From NCBI RefSeq assembly GCF_041431415.1, contig NZ_CP107845.1:4402001-4466000 (forward strand): 64,000 nucleotides of DNA, read 5' to 3'. Each line of letters begins with the position of its first letter. The stretch's first letter is position 1. The stretch comes from Streptomyces sp. NBC_00513 (lineage in GTDB: Bacteria > Actinomycetota > Actinomycetes > Streptomycetales > Streptomycetaceae). Below are positions 42,601-53,187 of the stretch, in pieces. The translations under genes were made by a program, and so were the position numbers. Under the pieces are notes generated by a model. The model did no database searches. It saw nothing but the letters and a program-made list of their open reading frames with translations, and had not been told where the DNA came from.

Positions 42601-42804
42601 GCGGGCCGCCGCGTCGGCGGCGTTCTGGGCCAGTTCCACGACGAGCCGGTCCCGGTAGCCGCCGAGCGCCAGGTCCTCCTCGGCGTTGGCGTCCTCGCGG
42701 AACCGGGAGGGGCCCGCGCCCCAGGCGTCGAGCACCCTGCGCCGCAGCCGGGCCGTGCCGAAGGGGTCCACGCCACCCTGGGCCGCCGTTACTCGCACGC
42801 TCAC
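39634..42804 (-). CDS. Large GHKL (HSP90/sacsin-like) ATPase domain protein, 1056 aa
   Basis: A standalone giant cytosolic protein with an N-terminal GHKL ATP-binding domain like that of sacsin. The N-box is VVELAQNAADAAARA with Glu57 and Asn61; the G1 box is VANTGAPLDATG at ~91, where Asn replaces the canonical Asp; the G2 box is GRFGVGFAAVLAVSD at ~136. The remaining ~800 residues are alpha-helical and acidic, with segments such as PEWWYRLYDSLAGVDPDRLS, GPRHILLPGADTPPSLARLG and SYTAWWLRDHPVLDGRRPAG; I recognise no other domain. Proteins of this design are often annotated simply as sacsin N-terminal ATPase-like. Possible roles are chaperone-like or defence-related. ATG 42804 is the start. 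Confidence 0.88.
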   Translation of the reverse strand: MSVRVTAAQGGVDPFGTARLRRRVLDAWGAGPSRFREDANAEEDLALGGYRDRLVVELAQNAADAAARARVPGRLRITLHPGEGGPAVLAVANTGAPLDATGVESLSTLRASAKREPAGAGGDAANGAAGSAETVGRFGVGFAAVLAVSDEPAVLGRHGGVRWSLAEARELARDAANGSPGLGDELRRRDGHVPLLRLPLPVEGTAPEGYDTVVVLPLRDGAAEELVERLLAGIDDALLLTLPGLREVVVETPAGGHRVLYRRAEGPYTVIEDSASGTHRWRTVRHHGPIAKELLADRPVEERLRPTWTITWAAPVDADGAPVHPLTAPVVHAPTPTDEPLGIPALLIASLPLDTSRRHPAPGPLTDFLVQRAADAYAELLGSWDPVSTGLVDLVPGPLGKGPLDGDLRAAVIERLPRTAFLAPAAPAETPTPETAEERHALRPFEAEVVEGAGSDTVNVLAEVLPTLLPAGLERRAELRTLGVGRLPLGDAIERIAGIERTPEWWYRLYDSLAGVDPDRLSGLPVPLADGRTAIGPRHILLPGADTPPSLARLGLKVAHAEAAHPLLEKLGALPATPRSVLTTPQVRAAVAASMDAGEIWDEDGVDSDELVEIVLTLVRDADLAPGDEPWLGALALPDEDGELTPAGELLLPGSPLASVIREDEVPCLDAELAERWDADTLTAVGVLATFQLVRATDVVLDPDELEPRDGDFAEPDDAGLLDAVDVWCEDLLDQLPDTPLPPVATELIAVRDLDLVDDDCWPQALAMLAQPPLRDALTQPVRVLLPDGTTRSVRSYTAWWLRDHPVLDGRRPAGLRAAGGDPLLAGLYTSADATGFEDEQVLRALGVRTTVAALLDEPGGAAELLGRLADPDREVSDRQLHALYGALADLDPEQVTLPDDLRVVVDGEVRVVDAADAVIADAPDLLPLTAGLPLLPVAPARAADLAELLQVRRLSDTVPAEVSTPGEEHEVPESVLQLLGPATPLSYVEHEELVAGGTELDWRRTPDGTLHASTLEGVAAGLAWAAGQWPRRFEVAALLEDPSRTAELARDRWFD

Positions 42805-42868
42805 GCCGCTGCCTCCAAGAATTGCCGAGCCGAACCGGGCCGAACTCCTGAAGGTATCGCGTGCCGGG

Positions 42869-43492
42869 CTACTCCCGGCCGGTGAGGTGCGCGTACACGA
42901 CCACGTTGGAGTCCCAGTGACGGTCCGCGGTGAGGGCTCCGCCGCAGGTGATCAGGCGCAGTTCGGCCTTGCCGCGGGTGTCCCCGTAGACCTTGTCGGT
43001 GGGGAACGCGTCCTTCTTGTAGGTGTCCACCGCGTCGACGGCGAAGACGGCGGTGCCGCCGTCGGTGCGGTGGACCCGGATCGGCTCGTCCTTCCTCAGC
43101 TTCTTGAGGTTGAAGAAGACGGCCTCGGGGGCCTGCGGGGTGTCCATGTGGCCGACGATGGCGGCGGCGCCGGCCTCGCCCGGCGTCGGACCGTCCTTGT
43201 ACCAGGCGGCGTCCTTCGGCTTCGCGAAGTCCGGTTCCCGCATCACCCCTTCGGCGTCGAGCCCGACGGTGTCGAGCGGGGCGTCGACGTGGATGTCGGG
43301 GATCGCGACGCGGTCCGGGACGGAGGGCTTCAGCACGTCGGCCCGGTGGGCCGCGGACGCCGCGGACGCGGTGTCCGTGTCGGCGGCGGAGGAGCAGCCG
43401 GAGGCGAGGACGACGGCGAGGCCGGCGGTGCCCGCCAGGGCGGCCGCGCGGCGTGCGCGGCCGCCCCGGCGGAGGGTGGGCAGGTCAGCCAT
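42869..43492 (-). CDS. Class F sortase
   Basis: A 207-residue sortase. The N-terminus (RRGGRARRAAALAGTAGLAV, then LASGC with Cys33) looks like a lipoprotein signal, so the enzyme is exported and probably acyl-anchored. The beta-barrel follows: VAIPDIHVDAPLDTVGLDAE, then AAAIVGHMDTPQAPEAVFFN with catalytic His115, ELRLITCGGALTADRHWDSN with Cys183 (TLxTC-like) and Arg191, and VVVYAHLTGRE. This is the class F type of actinobacteria. ATG 43492 overlaps the stop of the preceding gene by eight bases (the codons for RNG and TGA contain ATGGCTGAC), so translation is coupled to its likely substrate. Confidence 0.92.
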   Translation of the reverse strand: MADLPTLRRGGRARRAAALAGTAGLAVVLASGCSSAADTDTASAASAAHRADVLKPSVPDRVAIPDIHVDAPLDTVGLDAEGVMREPDFAKPKDAAWYKDGPTPGEAGAAAIVGHMDTPQAPEAVFFNLKKLRKDEPIRVHRTDGGTAVFAVDAVDTYKKDAFPTDKVYGDTRGKAELRLITCGGALTADRHWDSNVVVYAHLTGRE

Positions 43493-44342
43493 TGCGGGTC
43501 GCGTCCTGGACGGTCCCGGCGTCGGTCCCGGTGGCGGCGAGGGGGGCCTGGCCGGTGTTCACGGAGCCCTTGGGCTTCTTGTGCTCGCTCGGCTTCAGCG
43601 GGGTCACCGGCTTCACGTCGGGCTTCTCGTCGTGGCCGGAGGCCTCGGTGGAGAACTTCACGGTGTCGAACTTCTTGCCGCCGGCGAAGGCGTCCACGCC
43701 GTAGTAGCCGGTCTTGACGTCGTTCGCGACGACGGCGGTGCCGGTCCAGGTGCCCTTGCCGTCGCTCGTGAGGTTGACCTGGCCGCCGGCGAAGGCGGCG
43801 GACTTCACCTGGGCGCTCTTGTCACCGGCGCCCGTGGTGACGGTGACGGCCACCTTGTCGCCGGGGCGGCCGAAGTCCTTGGACAGGCGCAGGGTGGGGG
43901 ACTGCGGCTTCGGGTCCGGCGCGCCGGCCTTGACCGTCAGCTGCGCGGTGGCCCGCACCTTGCCGCCCGGGGCCGAACCGGTGAGGGCGACGCCGTAGTT
44001 CCCGTCCTTGACGTCGGCGACCTTGGCGGTGCCCGTCCAGGTGGTGCCGCTCTTGCCCTCGGTCAGTTTGACGTCGCCCAGTGCGGCGGAGGAGACGGAC
44101 AGGGAGGTGGAGCCCTCGGGGGCGGTGACGCCGATCTCCACGCTCGCGCCCGGCTTGGCGGTGGAGGCGGAGAGCTTCAGGCTCGCGTCGGTGGTGCCGG
44201 TCTTCGCCCCGCCGTCGGTGCCGGTGCTCGCGCTGCTCGTGGGGGTCGGGTGGGGAGCGTCGGCGGCGAACGCGGTGCCGGTGACGCCGAGGGCCATCGA
44301 CGAGGCGAGGACGATGCCCGAGATGGTGAATGCCTTGCGCAT
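43485..44342 (-). CDS. Secreted sortase-linked Ig-like protein with C-terminal LAATG but no anchor
   Basis: A 285-residue exported protein encoded in one operon with the sortase. A clean Sec signal MRKAFTISGIVLASSMALGV ends near AFAADA. Two tandem ~85-residue Ig-like domains follow: SLKLSASTAKPGASVEIGVT with TWTGTAKVADVKDGNYGVAL and LRLSKDFGRPGDKVAVTVTT with TWTGTAVVANDVKTGYYGVD. The C-terminus is KGSVNTGQAPLAATGTDAG, with LAATG at 268-272, but it lacks the hydrophobic helix and basic tail that normally complete a sorting signal, and the frame stops 13 residues later inside the sortase start. GGAGGAACTCC precedes ATG 44342. It may be a degenerate substrate, or one recognised in another way. 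Confidence 0.88.
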   Translation of the reverse strand: MRKAFTISGIVLASSMALGVTGTAFAADAPHPTPTSSASTGTDGGAKTGTTDASLKLSASTAKPGASVEIGVTAPEGSTSLSVSSAALGDVKLTEGKSGTTWTGTAKVADVKDGNYGVALTGSAPGGKVRATAQLTVKAGAPDPKPQSPTLRLSKDFGRPGDKVAVTVTTGAGDKSAQVKSAAFAGGQVNLTSDGKGTWTGTAVVANDVKTGYYGVDAFAGGKKFDTVKFSTEASGHDEKPDVKPVTPLKPSEHKKPKGSVNTGQAPLAATGTDAGTVQDATRNG

Positions 44343-44634
44343 GGAGTTCCTCCTGAACGGGCCGGGGTTCGTTCCCGGCACACCAGACATGAGGGACATC
44401 CGGGGCGCTTTGGTTGCAGGGGCGGCGCGGGCCCCGAGGGGGCCCGGCCGAAGGTCCCTCAGGGGGAAGCCGCAGGCCGCAGCGGCCTGCGGGGCGTTCC
44501 GTTTGCGGGCTCTTTGCCCCGATTTTTGGGACCAAGGTCCCGGAGCGGAAGCCGCCCCGGGACCCGCGAACGCCGAGGCCCCCGGCGACGCGAACGTCAC
44601 CGGGGGCCTCGGGGGGAACGGGGGAGGGAACGGA
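44343..44634. other. Intergenic region with hairpins between serC and the sortase operon
   Basis: The 292-bp stretch holds a terminator of serC (44575-44610), another hairpin CCGCAGGCC/GGCCTGCGG (44470-44492) and a perfect 14-bp palindrome GGGACCAAGGTCCC (44528-44541). The promoter of the Ig-like gene should lie between ~44360 and 44440. Confidence 0.55.
44575..44610 (-). terminator. serC hairpin terminator
   Basis: GAGGCCCCCGG (44575-44585) pairs with CCGGGGGCCTC (44600-44610), 11 bp, 25 bases past the serC stop on the minus strand. Confidence 0.8.
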
Positions 44635-45885
<1,251 letters not shown>

Positions 45886-45960
45886 TCACCTCGCGCAACG
45901 CGCGGCCGCCGGCTTCGGCCGGGGGCGCGGTGGTGTGACCAATGTAAGGCGGGACACGGC

Positions 45961-45988
45961 TTGCCACCCGTTACAGACGGCTTAGCCT
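45961..45988 (+). promoter_or_regulatory. Promoter of the EamA-type transporter gene
   Basis: TTGCCA (45961-45966) and TAGCCT (45983-45988) are separated by 16 bp. The expected start point seven bases on is the A of ATG 45995, so the transcript should be leaderless; the GGGGAG adjoining the ATG is too near to act as a ribosome site. Confidence 0.55.
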
Positions 45989-45994
45989 GGGGAG

Positions 45995-46954
45995 ATGACC
46001 GCGTCCACTCCTCCCGTGTCCCCACGCACCTCCCGTCCCGCGACCGCGCCCGCCCCGAGCCCCGCCGAGGCGGCCGCGTCCGGTGGTGCCCGCGCCCGTC
46101 TCGGGCCGGTCGCGCTGGTGGTCTCGGCCGGGGTCTCCGTGCAGTTCGGCGCGGCCCTCGCGGTCATGATCATGCCGAGGGCCGGCGCGGCGGGCGTGGT
46201 CACGCTCCGGCTGGCGGCCGCGGCGCTGGTCCTGCTGGTCCTGTGCCGCCCCAAGGTGCGCGGGTACAAGCGCGCCGACTGGACCACCGTCCTGTGGTTC
46301 GGCGTAACCATGGCCGGTATGAACGGCCTCTTCTACCAGGCCATCGACCGCATCCCGCTCGGCCCGGCCGTGACCCTGGAGGTCCTCGGCCCGCTCGCCC
46401 TCTCGGTGGTCGTCTCCCGCCGCCTCGTCAACGTCCTGTGGGCGGGCCTGGCCCTGGCGGGGGTCGTGCTCCTCGCCGGCCACGGGGGCGGCGGCTTCGG
46501 CGGGCTCGATCCGCTGGGCGCGGCGTTCGCGCTCGGAGCCGGCGCGATGTGGGCGGCGTACATCGTGTTCAGCGCGCGTACGGGGCGTCGGTTCCCGCAG
46601 GCGGACGGCCTGGCCCTGGCCATGGCGGTCGCCGCGGTCCTCTGTCTGCCCCTGGGCATCGTCGAGGCGGGCTCCGACCTCCTGGTGCCGAGCACCCTGG
46701 CGCTCGGTCTGGGCGTCGCCGTGATGTCCTCGGTGCTGCCCTACACGCTGGAGCTGCTGGCCCTGCGCAAGCTGCCCGCCCCGACCTTCGCGATCCTGAT
46801 GAGCCTGGAGCCGGCCATCGCCGCGACCGCCGGCTTCCTGGTCCTGCACCAGGCCCTGTCCGCCCTGGACGCCCTCGCCATCGCCCTGGTGATCGCGGCG
46901 AGCATGGGCGCGGTCCGCTCCCAGATCGGCAAGCGGGCCCTGACGACCTCCTGA
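45995..46954 (+). CDS. EamA/RhtA-type exporter
   Basis: A 319-residue drug/metabolite transporter with ten helices in two EamA repeats. After a Pro/Ala-rich cytosolic start (~35 residues) come LGPVALVVSAGVSVQFGAAL, TLRLAAAALVLLVLCRPKVR, TVLWFGVTMAGMNGLFYQAI with DRIPLGPAVTLEVLGPLAL, and in the second half FALGAGAMWAAYIVFSARTG and AVMSSVLPYTLELLALRKLP with TFAILMSLEPAIAATAGFLV. The GMNxxFYxAI and LEVLGPL signatures match RhtA, an exporter of threonine and homoserine. This, together with neighbouring serC, hints at amino-acid efflux, but the substrate is not shown. It is divergent from serC. ATG 45995 is the start. Confidence 0.88.
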   Translation: MTASTPPVSPRTSRPATAPAPSPAEAAASGGARARLGPVALVVSAGVSVQFGAALAVMIMPRAGAAGVVTLRLAAAALVLLVLCRPKVRGYKRADWTTVLWFGVTMAGMNGLFYQAIDRIPLGPAVTLEVLGPLALSVVVSRRLVNVLWAGLALAGVVLLAGHGGGGFGGLDPLGAAFALGAGAMWAAYIVFSARTGRRFPQADGLALAMAVAAVLCLPLGIVEAGSDLLVPSTLALGLGVAVMSSVLPYTLELLALRKLPAPTFAILMSLEPAIAATAGFLVLHQALSALDALAIALVIAASMGAVRSQIGKRALTTS

Positions 46955-46981
46955 GCCGTCTCCCCTTCCCGGGACGCCTCC

Positions 46982-47015
46982 CGCCCCGCCGCCCACGAGA
47001 GGGCGGCGGGGCGGT
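46982..47015. terminator. Bidirectional hairpin terminator
   Basis: CCGCCCCGCCGCCC (46982-46995) pairs perfectly with 47002-47015 over six bases, between convergent EamA and CocE-type genes. Confidence 0.85.
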
Positions 47016-47058
47016 TCCGTACCCGCGGGGAGGCGGACGGGTCTCGCGCCGCGTCGGC

Positions 47059-48681
47059 TCAGCCGAGCGGCAGGTCCAGGAAGGACGGCGTGGCCTCCGG
47101 GGAGGTGAAGGCCAGCGTGGCGCGCGGCAGGTTGGCGTCGCCGTAGAAGGGGTCGCGGCCGTCGATCACCAGCAGCAGCCGGTGCCCGCGCGGGACGTCG
47201 TACGCCGTCGCCTGGAGTTCGATGTCCGCGCCGATGAGGCTGTCCGGGGGCGAGTCGAGGTCGCTGAACGGGGCGTGGGTGACGAGGTGGGCGCTCCCGT
47301 CGGGCGCCATGTCGAGCAGGTACGCGACGAAGGTGGACCCGGGGTTCGCCGCCCGGTACGTCACCCGCAGGCGGGGCGTGCCCCGCAGCCGGGCGGTCTC
47401 CTCCTCGGGCGGCGCCGCCCAGACGGCCGCCACGCCGCGGTCGATGGCACCGGTCGGGTAGACCTTCGGCCGCCCGGCCATCTCCGCGTAGCCGGACGTC
47501 ACGATCGCGTCGGCGACGGTCGCCGGGGTGTCCACCCCGCACACCACGCCCGCCGTCCAACCGGCCTCGGGCTTGTGCGCCAGTTCGCCACCGCCTGTCA
47601 GGTGGACGCGGCGGGTCCGGTCGGTGAGCGCGGACCAGCCGGCACGCGACTCCAGGCCCTTGCCCCACATCACCTCGCTGACCACCTGGGCCTGGTCGGC
47701 GACGCCGTTGTCGATGCCCCTCAGGTGGTGGTCGAACCAGCGGTGGGCGTCCGTCCAGATCCGGTTCGGCAGGCCGAGCATGCCGGACATCTCGGGCCCG
47801 GAGTGGTCACCGATGGAGAGGTCGAGGCGCTTGGGGCCGGTCAGTTCGTTGAACATCCGCACGGTCTGATTGCCCGGGAAGAGCGTCTCGTGCCAGGCCT
47901 GCGCGAAGAGGATGGGGACCTGGCGCCGGTTGAGCTCCTTGACGTGCGTGAGGGGCGAGCGCTGCTCCGCCCACCGCAGGGTCCCCTCGATGTCGCGGTC
48001 GGCCAGCACGTTCTCGAAGACGCTTCGCGTCCGGGCGCTCAGTCGGGCCCGCGCGGCGGCGCTCTGGAGGGCCTTCACGGCGGCGACGTGGCGGGTCGAG
48101 TTCTCGAAGAAGGCCGCCCCGAGGTCGCCCCAGGTGCTGAGCGCGACGACCGCGTCCACGCGGGTGTCGTGCGCGGCGACGAGCTGGCTGATGCCGGAGC
48201 CGTAGGAGTCCCCGAGGAAGCCGATTCCGGTGATCGGCCCGGCCGTCCGCTCGACGATGTGGTCCAGGGCGCGACTGCCGTCCGCGACGTCGAGCGGCCC
48301 CGCCACGTCGACCTGGCCCTCGGAACCGGCGAACCCGCGGGCGGTGTAGGCGAGGACGTTGTAGCCGCGCGCCGCGAACAACGCGCCCTGGACGGCGTAC
48401 GCGAGCCAGCCCAGGTTCGTCCACGGCGAGGGCATCACGATCACCGGCCGGGGGTCCGACCCGGTGTGCCGCCAGAGCGCGGCGTCGAGCAGGTCCCCGT
48501 CGGCGCCCGTCACCTTGCCGCGGTTGAACACGGAGACGGACCGGACCTCGACGACGTCGGCGGCGCGGGAGGGGGACAGGCCGGTGAGGTCGCCGGTTTC
48601 GAGGGCGGTGACGAAGGCGTGCAGGGCGTTCGCGTCGAGGTCGGGGTAGAGGGAGAAGTCGGCTGAGTTCACGTACGTCAC
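47059..48681 (-). CDS. CocE/NonD-family alpha/beta hydrolase (X-Pro dipeptidyl-peptidase S15-like)
   Basis: A 540-residue serine hydrolase of the S15/CocE family that cleaves esters, amides or X-Pro peptides. The alpha/beta-hydrolase part has AALWRHTGSDPRPVIVMPSP, YNVLAYTARGFAGSEGQVDV and GPITGIGFLGDSYGSGISQL with nucleophile Ser in GDSYGS, and a Trp-rich site VILFAQAWHETLFPGNQTVR; DHSGPEMSGML supplies the Asp/His region. The C-terminal ~180 residues are the jelly-roll PepX_C domain: RVHLTGGGELAHKPEAG, VTYRAANPGSTFVAYLLDMA and IELQATAYDVPRGHRLLLVI. No signal peptide is present, so it is cytosolic. ATG 48681 is used. The region upstream is shared with the AtuA-type operon. Confidence 0.88.
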   Translation of the reverse strand: MTYVNSADFSLYPDLDANALHAFVTALETGDLTGLSPSRAADVVEVRSVSVFNRGKVTGADGDLLDAALWRHTGSDPRPVIVMPSPWTNLGWLAYAVQGALFAARGYNVLAYTARGFAGSEGQVDVAGPLDVADGSRALDHIVERTAGPITGIGFLGDSYGSGISQLVAAHDTRVDAVVALSTWGDLGAAFFENSTRHVAAVKALQSAAARARLSARTRSVFENVLADRDIEGTLRWAEQRSPLTHVKELNRRQVPILFAQAWHETLFPGNQTVRMFNELTGPKRLDLSIGDHSGPEMSGMLGLPNRIWTDAHRWFDHHLRGIDNGVADQAQVVSEVMWGKGLESRAGWSALTDRTRRVHLTGGGELAHKPEAGWTAGVVCGVDTPATVADAIVTSGYAEMAGRPKVYPTGAIDRGVAAVWAAPPEEETARLRGTPRLRVTYRAANPGSTFVAYLLDMAPDGSAHLVTHAPFSDLDSPPDSLIGADIELQATAYDVPRGHRLLLVIDGRDPFYGDANLPRATLAFTSPEATPSFLDLPLG

Positions 48682-48926
48682 GTCGGTTCATCCTCTTCGT
48701 CGAGTGCGATGACATGAACGGATGCGCGCTCTGGGCCCGGAGCGAAGCACTCAGTATCGGCGCGACGACGGAGAGTCGCACCGCGTTCCCGGCGTACGGC
48801 CGGATTCGCCCCCGGGGGCTGCGCCGGACCTGGCCGCCGCGTCCCTCGCCGGACCGGTCGGGGATCAAATCCTTTGCCGTTGAGGCAAGTTGGGTGGGCC
48901 GGCGGGAACGTGACAGTCGTCGAAGA
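48682..48926. other. Intergenic region upstream of the acyl-CoA operon
   Basis: Divergent promoter DNA for the CocE-type gene and the acyl-CoA catabolic operon. The stretch near 48700-48860 keeps high G+C and has no usable ORF with a ribosome site; I see no gene, and the regulatory part appears to be at 48927-48999. Confidence 0.5.
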
Positions 48927-48948
48927 AATCATGCAAGCGTGCTTGATT
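48927..48948. promoter_or_regulatory. TetR-type palindromic operator
   Basis: A 22-bp imperfect palindrome with perfect core CAAGCGTGCTTG (48934-48945) lies 52 bp before the first gene of the acyl-CoA operon. Eighteen of 22 positions are symmetric. It resembles operators of TetR regulators of acyl-CoA catabolism, and a TetR gene closes the operon. Confidence 0.65.
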
Positions 48949-48999
48949 GTTTTGCGGGCCCCTGCCAGGCTTCCCCCACGCCGAGAAGGGGAGCGCACC

Positions 49000-49800
49000 G
49001 TGCCCGATCCGTCCGCCGTCGCCGTCTTCGCCGATCTCCGAGAGGAGAGTCGGGACCTCGATTCCCTGGTCGGGGAGCTGTCCGAGCCCGGTTGGGCGAA
49101 GGCCACCCCCGCGAGCGGCTGGAGCGTCGCCCACCAGATCGCCCACCTGTACTGGACCGACCGCGCCGCACTGCTGTCCCTCACCGACCCGGCCGGCTTC
49201 GCGCGGATGGTCGAGGAGGCCCTCGCCGCCCCCGACTCCTTCGTGGACGAGGGCGCCGCCGAAGGGGCCGCGCTGGCGCCCGCCGAACTGCTCGCCCGCT
49301 GGCGCACCACCCGTACCGCCCTCGACGAGGCGCTCGCGCTCGCCTCGCCCGACACCCGCTTCCCCTGGTACGGGCCGCCCATGAAGGCCGCATCCATGGC
49401 CAGCGCCCGCCTGATGGAGACCTGGGCCCACGGGCAGGACGTCGCCGACGCCCTCGGCGTCCGCCGCGCCCCCACCGCCCGACTGCGGCACGTCGCGCGG
49501 ATCGGGATCCGGGCGCGGGACTACGCGTACGCGGTCCGGGGCCTGCCGGCGCCCGAGGGGGAGTTCCGGGTGGAACTCACCGCCCCCGACGGGGCCGAGC
49601 CCTGGACGTACGGGCCCGCCGACGCACCCCAGCGGATCACCGGATCCGCGCTCGACTTCTGCCTGTTGGTGACCCAGCGGGTGCACCGCGCGGACACCGA
49701 CCTGACGGCGACCGGCCCGGACGCCGACCGTTGGCTGGACATCGCCCAGGCCTTCGCGGGCCCCGCGGGCCCCGGCCGCGCGCCGGAGGGCTCCCGATGA
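49000..49800 (+). CDS. TIGR03084-family metal-binding protein
   Basis: A 266-residue protein of the mycothiol maleylpyruvate isomerase/DinB-like fold. The metal-binding helix bundle starts [20 protein letters not shown] and has [20 protein letters not shown] (with the first His ligands), [20 protein letters not shown] (second His) and [20 protein letters not shown] (third His). TIGR03084 proteins are repeatedly found at the head of AtuA-like acyl-CoA operons; the reaction is not known, though a thiol-dependent isomerase or hydrolase step is possible. GTG 49000 is preceded by AAGGGGAG. The gene overlaps the next by four bases (ATGA), which shows operonic coupling. Confidence 0.85.
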   Translation: MPDPSAVAVFADLREESRDLDSLVGELSEPGWAKATPASGWSVAHQIAHLYWTDRAALLSLTDPAGFARMVEEALAAPDSFVDEGAAEGAALAPAELLARWRTTRTALDEALALASPDTRFPWYGPPMKAASMASARLMETWAHGQDVADALGVRRAPTARLRHVARIGIRARDYAYAVRGLPAPEGEFRVELTAPDGAEPWTYGPADAPQRITGSALDFCLLVTQRVHRADTDLTATGPDADRWLDIAQAFAGPAGPGRAPEGSR

Positions 49801-51580
49801 CCCGGCGCCCGCTGCGGATCGGCAACGCCTCGGGCTTCTACGGGGACCGGTTCGGCGCCGTGCGCGAGATGCTCACCGGCGGCCCGCTCGACGTGCTGAC
49901 CGGCGACTACCTGGCCGAACTCACCATGCTGATCCTCGGCCGCGACCGCCTGAAGAACCCCGACCTCGGCTACGCCAAGACCTTCCTGCGCCAGCTGGAG
50001 GAGAACCTCGCCCTCGCCCACGAGCGGGGCGTACGGATCGTCGCGAACGCCGGCGGCCTGAACCCGGCGGGACTCGCTGACGCGCTGCGGGAGTTGGCGG
50101 CCAAGCTGGGCGTGCCCGTCTCGGTGGCGCACGTCGAGGGCGACGACCTGATGCCCTTCTCGGAGGGTGCGCTGACGGCCAACGCCTACCTGGGCGGCGC
50201 CGGGATCACCGCCTGCCTGCGGGCGGGCGCGGACGTGGTGGTCACGGGCCGGGTCACCGACGCGGCGCTGGTCAGCGGGTCGGCGGCCTGGTGGTTCGAC
50301 TGGGCACCGGACGCGTACGACCGGTTGGCGGGGGCGGTCGTCGCCGGCCACGTCCTGGAGTGCGGAACCCAGGCCACCGGCGGCAATTACGCCTTCTTCA
50401 CCCGGCACGACGTCCGCACCCCCGGCTTCCCGCTCGCGGAGATCGCCGAGGACGGTTCCTCGGTCGTCACCAAGCACCCGGGCACGGGCGGGGCGATCAC
50501 CGTCGGCACCGTCACCGCCCAACTCCTCTACGAGACACAGGGCGTCCGCTACCTCGGGCCGGACGTGACGGCCCGCCTCGACGCCGTCCGCCTCGCCCCG
50601 GCTGGCCCGGACCGGGTCGCGATCTCCGGCGTCCTCGGCGAGGCCCCGCCCGACACCCTCAAGGTGGGCGTGACCCGGATCGGGGGCTGGCGCAACGAGG
50701 TGGTCTTCGTCCTGACCGGCCTCGACGTCGACGCCAAGGCCGACCTCGTCAAGACGCAACTCGCGGACGCCCTCTCGGGAGTGGCCACCGTGACGTGGAC
50801 CCTGGCCCGCACGGACCACCCCGACCCGGACACGGAGGAGACCGCGAGCGCCCTGCTCCGCCTGGTCGTCCGCGACCCGTCCCCGGACCGGGTCGGCAGG
50901 GGCCTGACCGCCGCCGCGATCGAACTCGCCCTGGGCAGTTACCCGGGCTTCCACGTGACGGCCCCTCCGGGCCCGGCCCAGCCGTACGGGGTCTTCACCT
51001 CGTCCCTGGTCCCGGCCGCGACGGTCCCCCACGTGGCCGTCCTCCCCGACACCACCCGCCACCCGATCCCACCCATCTCAGCCCCGCCCGTCCCGACGCC
51101 GCCCATCTCAGCCCCGCCCGTCCCGGCCCCGCCGGCGTTCGAGGCGCGGGGGTCCGGGGGCGGAGCCCCCGAAGGGGCCCGGGGCGCGACCCCGGCTCCG
51201 GGCACGGGCCCCGCGGTGGCCACCACCCGCGCCCCGCTCGGCGCCCTGTTCGGCGCCCGCAGCGGCGACAAGGGCGGCGACGCCAACATCGGCGTCTGGG
51301 CCGAGAGCGACGCCGCCTGGCAGTGGCTCCGCGAGACCCTCACGGTCGACGCCCTCACCACCCTGCTCCCCGAGACCGAAGGTCTCCCCGTCGCCCGTCA
51401 CGAACTCCCGCACCTGAGGGCCCTCAACTTCACCGTCACCGGCATCCTCGGCGCCGGCGTCGCCTCGGGCCACCGCTTCGACCCGCAGGCCAAGGCCCTC
51501 GGCGAATGGCTGCGCGCCCGCCACCTCGACATCCCGACGCACCTCCTGTCGTCCGACCCCGCCCCGGAGGGGACCCGCCC

Positions 51581-51584
<4 letters not shown>
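49797..51584 (+). CDS. AtuA-like acyclic terpene utilization family protein (DUF1446)
   Basis: A 595-residue protein of the AtuA/DUF1446 family. The N-terminal domain (to ~445) has [80 protein letters not shown] and [22 protein letters not shown]-terminal domain from about 500 ([20 protein letters not shown]) is typical of fused versions. Between them is a Pro-rich linker, PPISAPPVP repeated, followed by [13 protein letters not shown], which is encoded by a copy of a common Streptomyces palindrome. AtuA family members act in citronellol/geraniol degradation, but the reaction has not been settled. ATGA overlaps at both ends link it to its neighbours. Confidence 0.87.
51072..51125 (+). repeat. 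24-bp direct repeat in the AtuA linker
   Basis: CCCATCTCAGCCCCGCCCGT (and four further bases) occurs at 51072-51095 and 51102-51125, a period of 30, and encodes the repeated PPISAPPVP linker of the AtuA-like protein. Confidence 0.8.
51138..51195. repeat. Streptomyces-type GC palindrome inside a coding region
   Basis: The segment centres on CGGGGGCGGAGCCCCCG (51155-51171), preceded by GTTCGAGGCGCGGGGGTCC and followed by GAAGGGGCCCGGGGCGCGAC. From general experience this family of palindromes is common between genes in Streptomyces; here it lies in frame, encoding [16 protein letters not shown] within the linker of the AtuA-like protein. Confidence 0.6.
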
Positions 51585-53179
<1,595 letters not shown>

Positions 53180-53187
53180 GCCCGCAG

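Noticed and set aside
39769..42885. Plus-strand frame of 1038 codons
   Set aside because: It is antisense to the GHKL ATPase gene and has no domain or start signal.
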